Below, piece by piece: positions 1-9,303 of a stretch of DNA of 64,000 bases. The DNA is from Anaerovorax odorimutans DSM 5092. GTDB taxonomy: Bacteria; Bacillota; Clostridia; Peptostreptococcales; Anaerovoracaceae. Every line of letters starts with the position of its first letter. Position 1 is the stretch's first letter. Position numbers and translations under genes: made by a program. Location of the stretch: assembly GCF_000426305.1 (NCBI RefSeq), contig NZ_KE384520.1, positions 65,427 through 129,426 of the forward strand, written 5' to 3'. Under the pieces are notes generated by a model. It saw nothing but the letters and a program-made list of their open reading frames with translations. It ran no database searches and was not told the origin of the DNA.

Positions 1-1
1 A

Positions 2-1027
2 GATGAAGATTATATTTATACAATTAATCAGTCAGAACCTTATCTGTTTACGCAGGGCGATGAAGAAATGAAAACTTATGAATATATAGAACAACAGACA
101 GATCCTAATTGGAGGCCCTCAACGTATAATATAGGAGGAGAGATATACAGGATAAAAAAGAATGATAAAAATGCAGTCCCTGAAAAAATAATTTCTTTAG
201 GAGATGATATAAAGACAGCTTCTTCCATTGCTGTTATTGGTAACTATATCTATTTCTCTTCCAAAATCAATAACGATACAAACCAGTATGCTTATTTTAA
301 AGCACCAAAAAAAGGTGGCGAGGTTGAGCATATATTTGATGAAGATGAGGCATTTATGCGAGGGTATGAGGGAGATCTATATTTACTTTTCAGTGATAGA
401 AATGAATATGGTTGTTTTAATACTAAAAAAGAAGAAATGAAATATGTGAATATAGATACTACAAAGCTATGTGATGTATTGAGTGGTGGAGCAAAATCTG
501 AATTTCATATGTTTAAGCCTTTCTCAATTTGTGACGATGAGATGTATTTAGGCGGAAGTTATGATTATATAGCATATTATTCGAGAATAAATTTAGCTGA
601 CGGAAATATATCAAGAGTAGGAAAATTTTCGTTGTTGGATATAGATTCTTCGGATGAAGATTTTGTTTCTGCTTACGGAGTTAATCCTATTTATTACAAT
701 AATCATTTTATTGTAAATGAAGATCTTAATGCTTTCCTTTGCAGAATAAGTGAAGATCTTATTGCCGTGGATAAGTCTAATAATGGAGCGGGATTAGTTT
801 TTAAAAGTATTAAAACAAATGGAGACAAACTAGATATTAATCAAGTTTTTGACATGAAATTGAGTGACAATTCTAAGCCATATGCTGCAGTAGGAAATTG
901 GATTTTATTAAATGATAAAGCTATTTGTATAGAGTCACAGAAGATTAAAAAAACAATATGGTTTAAAGATGAAAAAGATAAGACAAAGAAATGGAATCTT
1001 GAGCAAGTTGAAAAAATGACATATTAA
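2..1027 (+). CDS. C-terminal part of a DUF5050-like sensor/propeller protein (cut by window edge)
   Basis: The frame is open from base 2 without a stop, so the ATG at 68 is probably internal and the true start lies left of the window. The visible 341 residues are soluble and rich in Tyr, Asp and Lys, with repeated blocks of the type YIYFSSK, DLYLLFS and MYLGGSYDYIAYYSRI. These resemble the beta-propeller-like DUF5050 repeats of the complete protein at 3125-4582, and the phrases YAYFKAPKKGGE and AYFRMPKEGGK correspond directly. I infer the outer-facing C-terminal domain of a zinc-ribbon membrane protein. It is followed after 43 bases by another zinc-ribbon gene in the same direction. Function is unknown. 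Confidence 0.6.
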   Translation, partial: DEDYIYTINQSEPYLFTQGDEEMKTYEYIEQQTDPNWRPSTYNIGGEIYRIKKNDKNAVPEKIISLGDDIKTASSIAVIGNYIYFSSKINNDTNQYAYFKAPKKGGEVEHIFDEDEAFMRGYEGDLYLLFSDRNEYGCFNTKKEEMKYVNIDTTKLCDVLSGGAKSEFHMFKPFSICDDEMYLGGSYDYIAYYSRINLADGNISRVGKFSLLDIDSSDEDFVSAYGVNPIYYNNHFIVNEDLNAFLCRISEDLIAVDKSNNGAGLVFKSIKTNGDKLDINQVFDMKLSDNSKPYAAVGNWILLNDKAICIESQKIKKTIWFKDEKDKTKKWNLEQVEKMTY

Positions 1028-1070
1028 TTATCGCTGATATATTCAATTATCAATAAGGAGGTCAATAATA

Positions 1071-1292
1071 ATGTTTTGTATTTACTGCGGTGAAAAAATA
1101 GAAGATGATGGTCTTGAAGTATGCCCAAATTGCGGAAACAGTATTTATAAAGAGACACCTGTTACAAATGAAATTCCTGTTACTGCCGTTAATGAAAAAG
1201 AAAAACAAATAGATATTGGAGAAATGAGAGTTATAAGTGGTTCGGACGAAATGTTAAGACGTATTCCTCTGAAATCTCCCAGAATTATTTAG
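1071..1292 (+). CDS. small zinc-ribbon protein, possibly a truncated family member
   Basis: This 73-residue protein has an AAGGAGG ribosome binding site just upstream. It starts with a CxxC-x(n)-CxxC zinc ribbon (FCIYCGEK, then CPNCGNS), the same N-terminal module as the proteins at 1430 and 3125. Those neighbours continue with a membrane helix and a large domain, whereas this one stops after about 45 more residues and has no hydrophobic segment. It may be a free-standing small zinc-ribbon protein or the decayed 5' end of a longer paralogue. Confidence 0.55.
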   Translation: MFCIYCGEKIEDDGLEVCPNCGNSIYKETPVTNEIPVTAVNEKEKQIDIGEMRVISGSDEMLRRIPLKSPRII

Positions 1293-1429
1293 ATATGCTT
1301 AGATTAATATAGTTTTAAACTGAAGTGAAATATTTTAATTGTCATATTTCTAAAAAAGAAAGATAGTATTAAGAATTTAATAAACTATCTCAAGTTTGAA
1401 AATATAATGTTGAAAATGGAGGAAATTTG

Positions 1430-3112
1430 ATGATATGCCCAAACTGTGGAAATCATTTACCTGATGAAGCAAGGTTTTGTAATAGTTGCGGAAGCAATCT
1501 AATACAGTCTGAAATGAGTAATAATAATGGAGAAAAAGAATCTAAAAATTTAAAAAATCATGTTTTTCATAGGGGGCATGTTTCTCGTTCTGCCGCGAAA
1601 ATTGTGGCAGTTATTGGAGTAGTTGGCGGTATAATAGCTTTGCTGTGGACGCCTTTTATTCAGCATGTTTTACTGTCAAAATCTGTTGGCCCAGATGATC
1701 TTACAGGATATCATGCGGAAATGGATTATAAAAAAGCTGATGTAAATAGTAGCCAATTTCCTAATGGCAAATGGGTAAGAGATGATGGCAAAGCTGTTAT
1801 TTATATTTCTAATATTGATAATGGTGAAAAATTTGAATTTGAATTATTTGCAAAAGAAGATAAGGAAAAAGATGCATGTAAACTTATGGCACAGGCAATT
1901 GTAGGTAATAATTTTCAAGCAGATGATGAGAATAAAGCTATTGCGGAATATAGTGATTTTCAAAACAAGGAGAATGTTGAAAGTATAAATTTTGCAGCTC
2001 TTACTAAGAAAGAAGCAATAAAAATAACAAGTGATGAAGGTTGGAAGAGTAATCATCAAAATCAAGTCACTCCTGATGGAACTTATTATAGAATTAAGAA
2101 AGTTTGGTTTTGGAAAAAAATTAAAGATGGTGAATGGAGTGAGGGATTTATTCCTAATGATAATAACAAAGAGAATGATCCGAAAACTCCTAATAAAGAG
2201 AAGGAAAAAAAGAAGGATGGCGGCGTGGCTGTGAATCCTCCACAGATACCTGAAGATGGTAAAGTGCCAAAGAGAGTAAAAGGCGGAGGTAAATATATAT
2301 CGGAAGAACTTATGAAGAGGATTGCTGAAAACGGATTTTATGTAAAGCTGGATGGAGTGTATTATATTATAAGGACTGATGTAAAAGACTTTGATAAGTT
2401 TGTAAATTATTACTATTATGATGCGTATAAACCTGATAAAGATAATTTAACAGGTATGCAGCAAGGTATGCAAGTAGCCCAAGCCAGATTTGAAAGTTTG
2501 CAAAAAATGGAGCACAGCTGTTTTGGAAAAACAGTATGGGATTTTTCTTGCGATGTAGATTTTATGCCTGATTTTACAGGTGCTCAAATAGAGACATCAG
2601 GTGAATATAAAACATCAGTAGGGCTTCCTCAATATAAGGAGTATAAAGTTGGATATGGGTGGAATAATTTTCAATTTAAGGGGACATCTAAAAATTGTTC
2701 TTATGAAATAAAGTGGGATCCCAATAATCCTTATCTAATAAATTTAGTTGGTGAAATAAAAATACCTAGAGCTGAGAAATCAAATGAAGTTGCAGAAAAA
2801 GCTGAGTATAACTTGAATATATATTTTTATAAGGATGGAAATATTGATGCAGAAGGATTTTTTACAGTTACAGGTCTTGGAACAGAAAAGATTGTTTTTT
2901 GGCTGCAGATGTCAGCTGTTGAATTTCAAGTAGATACTAGTATTGACCAATACTATGACTTCAAAGAAGCAGAATATGTGTATGAATTTGAAACTTTGGA
3001 TGACGATGTGGCTGAGTATTCTACTGAAAGAGTGGAAGATTACCTCGAAAATGGTGAAGGTTATGAATATAAAAGATATCAATATTTAAACCAATACCAG
3101 ACTGTTAATTAA
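1430..3112 (+). CDS. zinc-ribbon, single-pass membrane protein of unknown function
   Basis: This 560-residue protein has an N-terminal zinc ribbon (CPNCGNHLPDEARFCNSCG). A basic stretch and one membrane helix follow at about residues 55-80 (AAKIVAVIGVVGGIIALLW), then a large domain predicted to lie outside. A Lys/Pro-rich linker near residues 240-275 separates two halves; the second half contains many Tyr and aromatic residues. I start it at ATG 1430, seven bases after GGAGG, rather than at TTG 1427. It lies 12 bases before the next family member, so the two are probably co-transcribed. The architecture (cytoplasmic zinc ribbon, one helix, external domain) is common in Clostridia and uncharacterised. 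Confidence 0.75.
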   Translation: MICPNCGNHLPDEARFCNSCGSNLIQSEMSNNNGEKESKNLKNHVFHRGHVSRSAAKIVAVIGVVGGIIALLWTPFIQHVLLSKSVGPDDLTGYHAEMDYKKADVNSSQFPNGKWVRDDGKAVIYISNIDNGEKFEFELFAKEDKEKDACKLMAQAIVGNNFQADDENKAIAEYSDFQNKENVESINFAALTKKEAIKITSDEGWKSNHQNQVTPDGTYYRIKKVWFWKKIKDGEWSEGFIPNDNNKENDPKTPNKEKEKKKDGGVAVNPPQIPEDGKVPKRVKGGGKYISEELMKRIAENGFYVKLDGVYYIIRTDVKDFDKFVNYYYYDAYKPDKDNLTGMQQGMQVAQARFESLQKMEHSCFGKTVWDFSCDVDFMPDFTGAQIETSGEYKTSVGLPQYKEYKVGYGWNNFQFKGTSKNCSYEIKWDPNNPYLINLVGEIKIPRAEKSNEVAEKAEYNLNIYFYKDGNIDAEGFFTVTGLGTEKIVFWLQMSAVEFQVDTSIDQYYDFKEAEYVYEFETLDDDVAEYSTERVEDYLENGEGYEYKRYQYLNQYQTVN

Positions 3113-3124
3113 AGGGGGAGAGAA

Positions 3125-4582
3125 ATGTTTTGTCCATATTGTGAAAAAGAATTGCCTGATAATGCCCGGTATTGTGCCAATTGCGGAAGCTCCCTAATAA
3201 GTTTTATTGATTCGGAAATAAAGACAAGCAGCTTGGAAGAGACCAATAACATAGGTAATGATGATGAGAATCAAAATAAGCATAAAAGTGTAAAAGGAAA
3301 GCGTATTTTAATTTTATTATTTATTATTTCATTAATATTTCTCATTTTGTTTAAATTTCATACACAGATAGTAAAATTTACACCATTTAATGGCATACAT
3401 AATAGGATTAGTTCTGAAGAGGGAGATGAGAAGAATAAAGAACACAAGATTATATCACTAAGCGATACAGACTTAAATATTTATTCTGATAAAGATTATA
3501 TTTATTATTTAAGCGATAACGAAATGGGTATCTTTTACAGAATTGATAAAAATACTCGTGAAGTGGATCTTATGTTTGAAGTTTATGCAGATATGGGAGA
3601 AATAGATGGAGAAAGACTTATACTCAGTGCAAAGTCCTTTACAATTTGCGGAGATTATATGTATTTTTCTTTTAAACCTATAGAAATGGGATTTCCATCT
3701 GCTTATTTTAGAATGCCAAAAGAGGGAGGAAAGGCCGAATTTTTATTTTTACTCCCAGAGTCTTTTATGGTGGAATACAAAAATAAGATTTACTTTTTGT
3801 TAGAGGATTCAAAAAAAATTGCCGTATATAATCCGGAAAAGAAGGGGCTGCCTGAGTTTATTAAGGTAATGGATAACCCAAAGGGTCAAAGGGGAATGAA
3901 AGCGAAAGTCGCCGTAGCAGATGGGTATTTATATTACACAGGAACTCGTGATAATGAAACCGCTTTGAATTGCTATCGAACAAAATTGTCAACCGGAAAA
4001 AGCGAGATATTAATAGACAATAAAAACAGAGGATTTGAAGAGATTTTAAATGGGATTTTTGTAGATAATTATTTTTATTATTCAACCTTGTTTTATGATG
4101 ATATTAATATTGTCAGGAAGTATAATCTGGATACCGGAGAAAATAGAATTTTAACCGGATTTGAAGGAGAGGATTCATTCCTTTCAACATTTAATGGAGA
4201 CCTCATAATACCATATTCTGAAGTTGGGAAATATGTACAAGTTAATCTTGAAAATAATGAAGATGTTACTGAGTTTTATGAAGGTGAAAAATATGAAACC
4301 GATAATAGTATAGAAAATGCAGTAAATGCTGCTCTAGGTAGACCATTAGAAGAAAATGTGAAAATCATTAATAGAGAAACTTTAAGAAAACAAATTGATG
4401 GATATGCGCTGGAGTCCTTTAGAGGCTGTGATACGAAAAAAAATAAGAAGTTTGAGTGGAGTTCCGATAGAGATGATTATACCCCCGTTTGTGTCATAAA
4501 AGATCAGGCTGCAATGCGTGAAGCGGTAGAACTTATGGTTAAATATAAAAATACAGATTGTAGTAATGGAGTAAATGAATAG
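3125..4582 (+). CDS. zinc-ribbon membrane protein with DUF5050-like propeller domain
   Basis: This 485-residue protein begins with a zinc ribbon (CPYCEKELPDNARYCANCG). It has one membrane helix near residues 59-77 (ILILLFIISLIFLILF), then about 370 residues of repeated short beta blocks with YIYYLSDN, YMYFSF and YLYYTG motifs, typical of DUF5050 or propeller-like domains. AAAGGGGGAG precedes the ATG. It is the complete homologue of the fragment at the window start. The external repeat domain suggests recognition of a ligand or surface polymer, but nothing in the sequence gives a substrate. The last about 80 residues differ from the fragment. Confidence 0.7.
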   Translation: MFCPYCEKELPDNARYCANCGSSLISFIDSEIKTSSLEETNNIGNDDENQNKHKSVKGKRILILLFIISLIFLILFKFHTQIVKFTPFNGIHNRISSEEGDEKNKEHKIISLSDTDLNIYSDKDYIYYLSDNEMGIFYRIDKNTREVDLMFEVYADMGEIDGERLILSAKSFTICGDYMYFSFKPIEMGFPSAYFRMPKEGGKAEFLFLLPESFMVEYKNKIYFLLEDSKKIAVYNPEKKGLPEFIKVMDNPKGQRGMKAKVAVADGYLYYTGTRDNETALNCYRTKLSTGKSEILIDNKNRGFEEILNGIFVDNYFYYSTLFYDDINIVRKYNLDTGENRILTGFEGEDSFLSTFNGDLIIPYSEVGKYVQVNLENNEDVTEFYEGEKYETDNSIENAVNAALGRPLEENVKIINRETLRKQIDGYALESFRGCDTKKNKKFEWSSDRDDYTPVCVIKDQAAMREAVELMVKYKNTDCSNGVNE

Positions 4583-4919
4583 TTTAATTACAGCAAAAAG
4601 AATTAAATACAAAAAATAAAACAAGGACGTGATTCTACTAGGATTAAAATTAATAAAAGCTTAAGGATTTCGTAAGATTAAGTTCAGATATGGCTTGAAA
4701 GAATATATCTTTAAATATAAAAGGAAAACAATGTTTAAATTAGAACCTAAGAAACTAATTAATTTTGTTAAAATAAAGAAAAATACAGGGTGGAATATTT
4801 TTGCTACTAATGAATAGGCAAGTGAATAATTATTGCATTTATTTTCATTTTGTAATATCATTAGAAATGAGAAACAAAGGGACAATTTAATAGATATAGT
4901 CTCATTAGGAGGATGAATA
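4583..4919 (+). promoter_or_regulatory. 337-base gap with probable pta promoter
   Basis: This is AT-rich and contains no convincing ORF. A possible sigma-A promoter is TTGCAT (4833-4838), a 17-base spacer and TATCAT (4856-4861), about 59 bases before the pta start codon. I see no terminator with a clear T-run after the upstream gene. Confidence 0.35.
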
Positions 4920-5891
4920 ATGTTTAAAACTATGATTGAGAAATTAAAAAACGATCAACAGAAACTTGTATTTACAGAGGGTTCAGATCCTAGAATACTT
5001 GAAGCAGCAAGTCGTTTAAAGCAAGAAAAGATACTTGAACCTATATTACTTGGAAATCCTAAGGAAGTTCAAGATGCAGCACAAAAAAATGGATTTTCTA
5101 TAGATGGTATTGAAATTATAGATCCTATGAGTTATCCTGAAATGGATGCTATGGTTGCAAAGCTTATAGAAATAAGAAAAGGAAAAATGGATGAAGCAGC
5201 ATGTCGTGAAGCTTTGAAAAAAACAAATTATTTTGGTACAATGCTGGTTAAAATGGGACATGCAAACGGTCTTTTAGGCGGTGCTACATATTCAACAGCA
5301 GACACAGTACGTCCTGCACTTCAAATTATTAAGACAAAGCCTGGAAACAATATTGTATCAAGTTGCTTTATAATGCATCGTGTAACTGAAAAAGGTGACG
5401 AAAGATATACTATGGCAGATTGTGCTATCAATATAAGCCCTGGTGTTGATGATTTAGTTGAGATTGCTGTTGAAAGTGCTAAAACAGCAAAGATCTTCTC
5501 AATTGAACCTAAGGTTGCTATGCTTTCATACAGTTCAGTAGGATCAGGTAAAGGAGAGTCTGTAGACAAGGTTCGTGAAGCAGTAGAAAAATTAAAGGCT
5601 AAGGATTTAGATTTCCCAGTGGACGGTGAACTTCAATTTGATGCTGCTTTTGCTCCTGAAGTAGCAAAAACAAAAGTACCTAATTCACCTGTTGCAGGCC
5701 AAGCAAATACATTTGTATTCCCTGATATAAATGCAGGTAATATTGGTTATAAAATTGCACAAAGACTTGGAGGCTTTGACGCTTATGGTCCTATTTTACA
5801 AGGATTAAATGCACCTATTAATGATCTTTCAAGAGGCTGCAATGCAGATGAAGTTTATAAGATGGCTATTATCACAGCTTCAATAAAATAA
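4920..5891 (+). CDS. pta: phosphate acetyltransferase
   Basis: The enzyme interconverts acetyl-CoA plus phosphate and acetyl phosphate plus CoA in the cytoplasm, the step before ATP formation by acetate kinase. The 323-residue length is the usual short clostridial Pta form (PTA_PTB fold, no N-terminal DRTGG domain). Family sequences are clear: the N-terminal KLVFTEGSDPRILEAA, the central GLLGGATYSTADTVRPAL and the C-terminal NSPVAGQANTFVFPDINAGNIGYK. TAGGAGG precedes the ATG. No acetate kinase gene follows; a terminator lies just downstream, so it is a single-gene unit. Confidence 0.95.
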   Translation: MFKTMIEKLKNDQQKLVFTEGSDPRILEAASRLKQEKILEPILLGNPKEVQDAAQKNGFSIDGIEIIDPMSYPEMDAMVAKLIEIRKGKMDEAACREALKKTNYFGTMLVKMGHANGLLGGATYSTADTVRPALQIIKTKPGNNIVSSCFIMHRVTEKGDERYTMADCAINISPGVDDLVEIAVESAKTAKIFSIEPKVAMLSYSSVGSGKGESVDKVREAVEKLKAKDLDFPVDGELQFDAAFAPEVAKTKVPNSPVAGQANTFVFPDINAGNIGYKIAQRLGGFDAYGPILQGLNAPINDLSRGCNADEVYKMAIITASIK

Positions 5892-5905
5892 TTCAAATAA
5901 TAAAT

Positions 5906-5948
5906 AAAGGCCGTAGGATTTTTAAACCCTATGGTCTTTCCCTTTTTT
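5906..5948 (+). terminator. intrinsic terminator after pta
   Basis: A stem of about 16 bases (AAAGGCCGTAGGATTT against AAACCCTATGGTCTTT, with wobble pairs) is followed by a C/T-rich tail ending in TTTTTT. Confidence 0.85.
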
Positions 5949-6107
5949 CCTATCTCATAAAGTTAGATATCAAACTAATGATTGTAGTTTTTCTCTTCCA
6001 TTACTCGGAACGCTCATGAGTAATACTCTTTATAAATGTATTCCTTTGCTTTCATTGAAATTGTTTAAGTTAATCAAATATAATATAATGATAAATGTAC
6101 AAATTAT

Positions 6108-6140
6108 CATTTCACAACATAAGAATGACATTTTGCAACA
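6108..6140 (+). promoter_or_regulatory. tandem LytTR-type operator upstream of the agr-like regulator
   Basis: Two direct repeats, CATTTCACAACA (6108-6119) and CATTTTGCAACA (6129-6140), start 21 bases apart, two helical turns. This is the usual geometry for LytTR-family regulators of the AgrA/ComE type. The block from 6104 to 6167 closely matches 8254-8317 before the gene at 8369. The rest of the 377-base gap between pta and the regulator holds the pta terminator and no other clear feature. Confidence 0.7.
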
Positions 6141-6268
6141 ATTCTATTGAAATGAACTGCTTTATTTGAAAAAATAATAAGAATAGGCTTGAGATAAAAA
6201 GTTAAGATAAATCATTAAGGTTATATTTATGAAAAAGTAAAAGCTGTACAAATGGTTAGGGCAATATT

Positions 6269-6976
6269 ATGATAAAAATAGCGATATGTGATGATGAAAA
6301 AATCTCATGTGAACTTTTAAGACAGAAAATATTAGATTACATGGCAGAATGGAAAAAGCATTGTGAAACAGAATGTTTTTTTAATGCTGCGGAACTTTTG
6401 CAGACCTCGTGTGCTTACGACATATTTTTTCTCGATATACAAATGCCTGAGCAAGATGGTATTACATTAGCTAAAAAAATAAGAGAAAATGAAAATTCCG
6501 GATTAATTATTTTCACTACTGCTTTAGCAGAACATGTATACGATGCCTTTGAAGTTGAAGCTCTTGACTATATCTGTAAACCAATTGATGATATTCGGTT
6601 GAAGAAAGCATTGAATCGAGCAATTAAGAAACTAGAAGAGCAAGAAGGTAAAAGTATATTTATCCAGACTATGAATTGGTGTAGATCAGTTAAATTGGAT
6701 GATATTTATTTCTGTGAAGTGATTAACCGAAAAATATATCTTCATACAAAAAATGGTGTTATTGAGTATTACTGCAAATTGGAAGATGTTGAAAAACAAC
6801 TTGATTATCGTTTTGTACAATGTCATCGCAGTTATCTTGTTAACTTGGATTATTTGTTAGAGTACACCAACAGGCAAATCATATTAGAAAATGGAGAGCG
6901 TGTTCCAACATCAAGACTTCGGCATCAAGATTTTATGGATGCTATGATGTTGTATATGAAAAGAAAGGGAACGTAA
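6269..6976 (+). CDS. LytTR response regulator (AgrA/ComE type)
   Basis: This 235-residue two-component regulator has an N-terminal receiver domain (acidic pocket CDDE at residues 8-10, phospho-acceptor Asp56 in FFLDIQMP, Lys in YICKPID). A C-terminal LytTR DNA-binding domain spans about residues 130-230 (QCHRSYLVNLDYL, PTSRLR). It is followed after one base by its histidine kinase. The matching tandem repeats upstream of this gene and of 8369 suggest that it activates its own operon and the downstream genes. No AgrB or AgrD peptide genes are visible nearby. Confidence 0.9.
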   Translation: MIKIAICDDEKISCELLRQKILDYMAEWKKHCETECFFNAAELLQTSCAYDIFFLDIQMPEQDGITLAKKIRENENSGLIIFTTALAEHVYDAFEVEALDYICKPIDDIRLKKALNRAIKKLEEQEGKSIFIQTMNWCRSVKLDDIYFCEVINRKIYLHTKNGVIEYYCKLEDVEKQLDYRFVQCHRSYLVNLDYLLEYTNRQIILENGERVPTSRLRHQDFMDAMMLYMKRKGT

Positions 6977-6977
6977 A

Positions 6978-8300
6978 ATGAACATTATGATCGTTGGATT
7001 GTTGTATTCAGGTATGGTTTCCGTGTTGTTATATTATTACTTTTGCCGTCTGGAGGGTGCTGGTTTCCGATGGTATAGGGGTGCTGTATATGCAGTTTTA
7101 TCATGCGGTTTAGCTGTTTGCAGGTACTTGGAATGGACTACGGAGTTTTGGGATGTACTTTTGGGAATAATGCTTTTGGCAGGTTGCGGGATGTTGTTTC
7201 ATAAGTCAAGATTTATAGAATCTTTGGTTTCATCTTTATTGATAATTTCTTTGTACAGCATTATAGTGGGGATTATGCAGTCTGTCACTTTTTGGCTGCT
7301 TTCCAGTGTCAATTCTAAAATGATATTAAGATTTGGGGATTTATTTCAAAATACCGTAGTTATTGTTTTGCTGATTTTAACCTCACGAATGTTATTAAAA
7401 TTTTTTCCAAGAAATATGTGTAAATTTGATGAGCCAATTTTACTGGTGTTACTTCTGCCAGTTGTGTTCATTACTTTTTTTGAGGCCTTTGTGTCAGACT
7501 TTATTTATGGTAACACGATTATTTGGGATACGGAAAAAGGATTAATTTTTCCAAAATTAAATAGTTTTGAGTTACTGGTTTTACGTTTGCTTGCTTGCGG
7601 AGGTTTGATTTCTGCTTTAGTTGCTCATCAGAAATTGGTTACTACAATTCAACATGAACAGACAATTCAGCAATTGGAACAGCAGACACAAAATCAAGAA
7701 GTGTATGTAAAAGAAGCGAAATTAAGATATGAGCAGACCAGGTCATTTCGTCACGATATTAAAAATCATTTGCTTATTTTACATAAATTGATAAAAGAGG
7801 GTAAGACAAATAAAGCAAGGGAATATTTGAAACATATGGAAGTGATGTCTGATAGCATGTCATTTCAAGTACAAACGGGAAATATTGCGGTAGATGCATT
7901 ACTTAGCAGTAAGCTAGGTGTCGCAGCACAAAAAGGAATTCACATTCATTGTTCCATACTTATTCCTGCACAGAGTTTTATGGCTGATATAGATTGGTGC
8001 ATTATTTTATCCAATGCTCTTGATAATGCAATAAATGCCAGTGAGACTATTGCTGAACAAGACCGGTGGATTCATTTATCTGGCATGCAGAAAGGAAATA
8101 TATATCTACTAAATATTGAAAATCGTTGCAGGGAAAATACAAAAACTCCTTTAGAGGGAATAGGGCTTTCAAATATACGGGCTGTCATTAAAAAATACAA
8201 TGGAAAAATGGAAATTGAAGTGGTGGATAATATATTTAAGCTAAATATATTGCTTATCATTTCGCAACATTCCCAAAACATTCTGCAACAAACTTATTGA
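6978..8300 (+). CDS. GHKL sensor histidine kinase (AgrC type)
   Basis: This 440-residue kinase partners the upstream LytTR regulator. About six hydrophobic helices fill residues 1-215. A coiled-coil linker rich in Gln follows (HEQTIQQLEQQTQNQE), then the H-box FRHDIKNHL with phospho-acceptor His259 and a HATPase_c_5 ATPase domain (NALDNAINAS N-box, GIGLSNI G-box). This is the AgrC/ComD layout, which usually senses a small peptide. The last codons overlap the second copy of the tandem operator, so the final residues (about ISQHSQNILQQTY) are encoded by regulatory DNA. Confidence 0.9.
   Translation: MNIMIVGLLYSGMVSVLLYYYFCRLEGAGFRWYRGAVYAVLSCGLAVCRYLEWTTEFWDVLLGIMLLAGCGMLFHKSRFIESLVSSLLIISLYSIIVGIMQSVTFWLLSSVNSKMILRFGDLFQNTVVIVLLILTSRMLLKFFPRNMCKFDEPILLVLLLPVVFITFFEAFVSDFIYGNTIIWDTEKGLIFPKLNSFELLVLRLLACGGLISALVAHQKLVTTIQHEQTIQQLEQQTQNQEVYVKEAKLRYEQTRSFRHDIKNHLLILHKLIKEGKTNKAREYLKHMEVMSDSMSFQVQTGNIAVDALLSSKLGVAAQKGIHIHCSILIPAQSFMADIDWCIILSNALDNAINASETIAEQDRWIHLSGMQKGNIYLLNIENRCRENTKTPLEGIGLSNIRAVIKKYNGKMEIEVVDNIFKLNILLIISQHSQNILQQTY
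8258..8290 (+). promoter_or_regulatory. second tandem LytTR-type operator, inside the kinase 3' end
   Basis: CATTTCGCAACA (8258-8269) and CATTCTGCAACA (8279-8290) repeat with the same 21-base period as the site at 6108. About 27 bases of downstream context are also similar (TATTGAAA, then TTTATTT), suggesting a shared promoter layout. It lies about 80 bases before the start at 8369. Confidence 0.7.
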
Positions 8301-8368
8301 AAGTGGCTATTTTATTTATAAAATGGAAATATGAGCACGAGTATTATATGACAAAGGAGGAAGAAGTT

Positions 8369-9196
8369 ATGATAGGAGCCGTTAATAATACTGTTTGTCA
8401 GCAAAATTCTTATATTTATAAAGAGGGAAATAGTCAAACGGTAAATTCTACTGAAGAAACATATAAAGCTTCTCAAAAGGATTTGGATGTAAAATCCCAA
8501 ATTAATCAGCTTACTTCTGATATTGAAAAAGAAGAGAATGAACTTTCAAAACTGAATAAAGAATTTACACAACATGTTGCAAATGGAGATAAAGAGATGG
8601 CAAATTTAAAAAGTGCCGAACTACAAATGAAACAAATGTCCATCGCCCTTATGCGAACTAAAGTTAAGGAACTTAATGCGTCTAAAACTGAAAAATCTGG
8701 GGTGTCCGCTACCTTGCCCAGAACACATGATGAATATATTAAGAGTAATGACCAGCCAGAAGAATTTCCTGGTATTTACCGATTGGAAAATGATGGAAAT
8801 GGGCAAAAAATTGTATTTGATCGTCCTGAGCCACTGTCAAAAACACAACAGACAGATGCTGTAGAGAAACAAGAACAAAACAACGTACCATCTGAAGCAG
8901 CAATGGACAAGGCGAAAGACAGCCAAAAAGAGGGAAAAGGCAAAGGCCCTGAAAAAAGTGATAATAAAAAAGAAGTTTGGAATACAACAATTAATACCGA
9001 TAAGGTTGACGCTGAAATCAAGAAACTGAAAGAACAAAAACAGCAGATTGAACAACAGTTAAAGGGTGCTGCTGATAATGAAGATAAGCATAAGGAGTTA
9101 GAACAGTGTTTATCTAAGATAGAGTCTGAGCTACGTACAAAAGACAATGACACCTATAGGAAGCAGCATGCCACTAAACAGACATTAAAAGTTTAG
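8369..9196 (+). CDS. unknown coiled-coil protein, probable target of the agr-type regulator
   Basis: I do not recognise this 275-residue protein. The start at 8369 follows AAAGGAGG with an 8-base gap; longer reading to 8297 would overlap the kinase and the operator. It has no signal peptide or membrane helix. Residues about 35-90 and 215-275 are strongly charged heptad-like helices (QINQLTSDIEKEENELSKLN and EIKKLKEQKQQIEQQLK), separated by a polar, disordered-looking Lys/Gln/Glu-rich centre. The tandem operator immediately upstream suggests quorum-type or signal-dependent expression. It may be a chaperone or an adaptor for the larger protein at 9304; this is inference. Confidence 0.7.
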   Translation: MIGAVNNTVCQQNSYIYKEGNSQTVNSTEETYKASQKDLDVKSQINQLTSDIEKEENELSKLNKEFTQHVANGDKEMANLKSAELQMKQMSIALMRTKVKELNASKTEKSGVSATLPRTHDEYIKSNDQPEEFPGIYRLENDGNGQKIVFDRPEPLSKTQQTDAVEKQEQNNVPSEAAMDKAKDSQKEGKGKGPEKSDNKKEVWNTTINTDKVDAEIKKLKEQKQQIEQQLKGAADNEDKHKELEQCLSKIESELRTKDNDTYRKQHATKQTLKV

Positions 9197-9303
9197 TAGA
9201 TATATTCCCCTTTCTAGTCCCATTTAAGTTTTTACTAAAATAGTCGATATAGTAAATAATGGGATTTATTTTAAAGTATTAAAGGAAGGGTGGATTAAGA
9301 TTA

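Noticed and set aside
8776..9153. 125-codon minus-strand ORF
   Set aside because: It is rich in Ser, Phe and Cys, has no ribosome site and is the complement of the coiled-coil gene at 8369.
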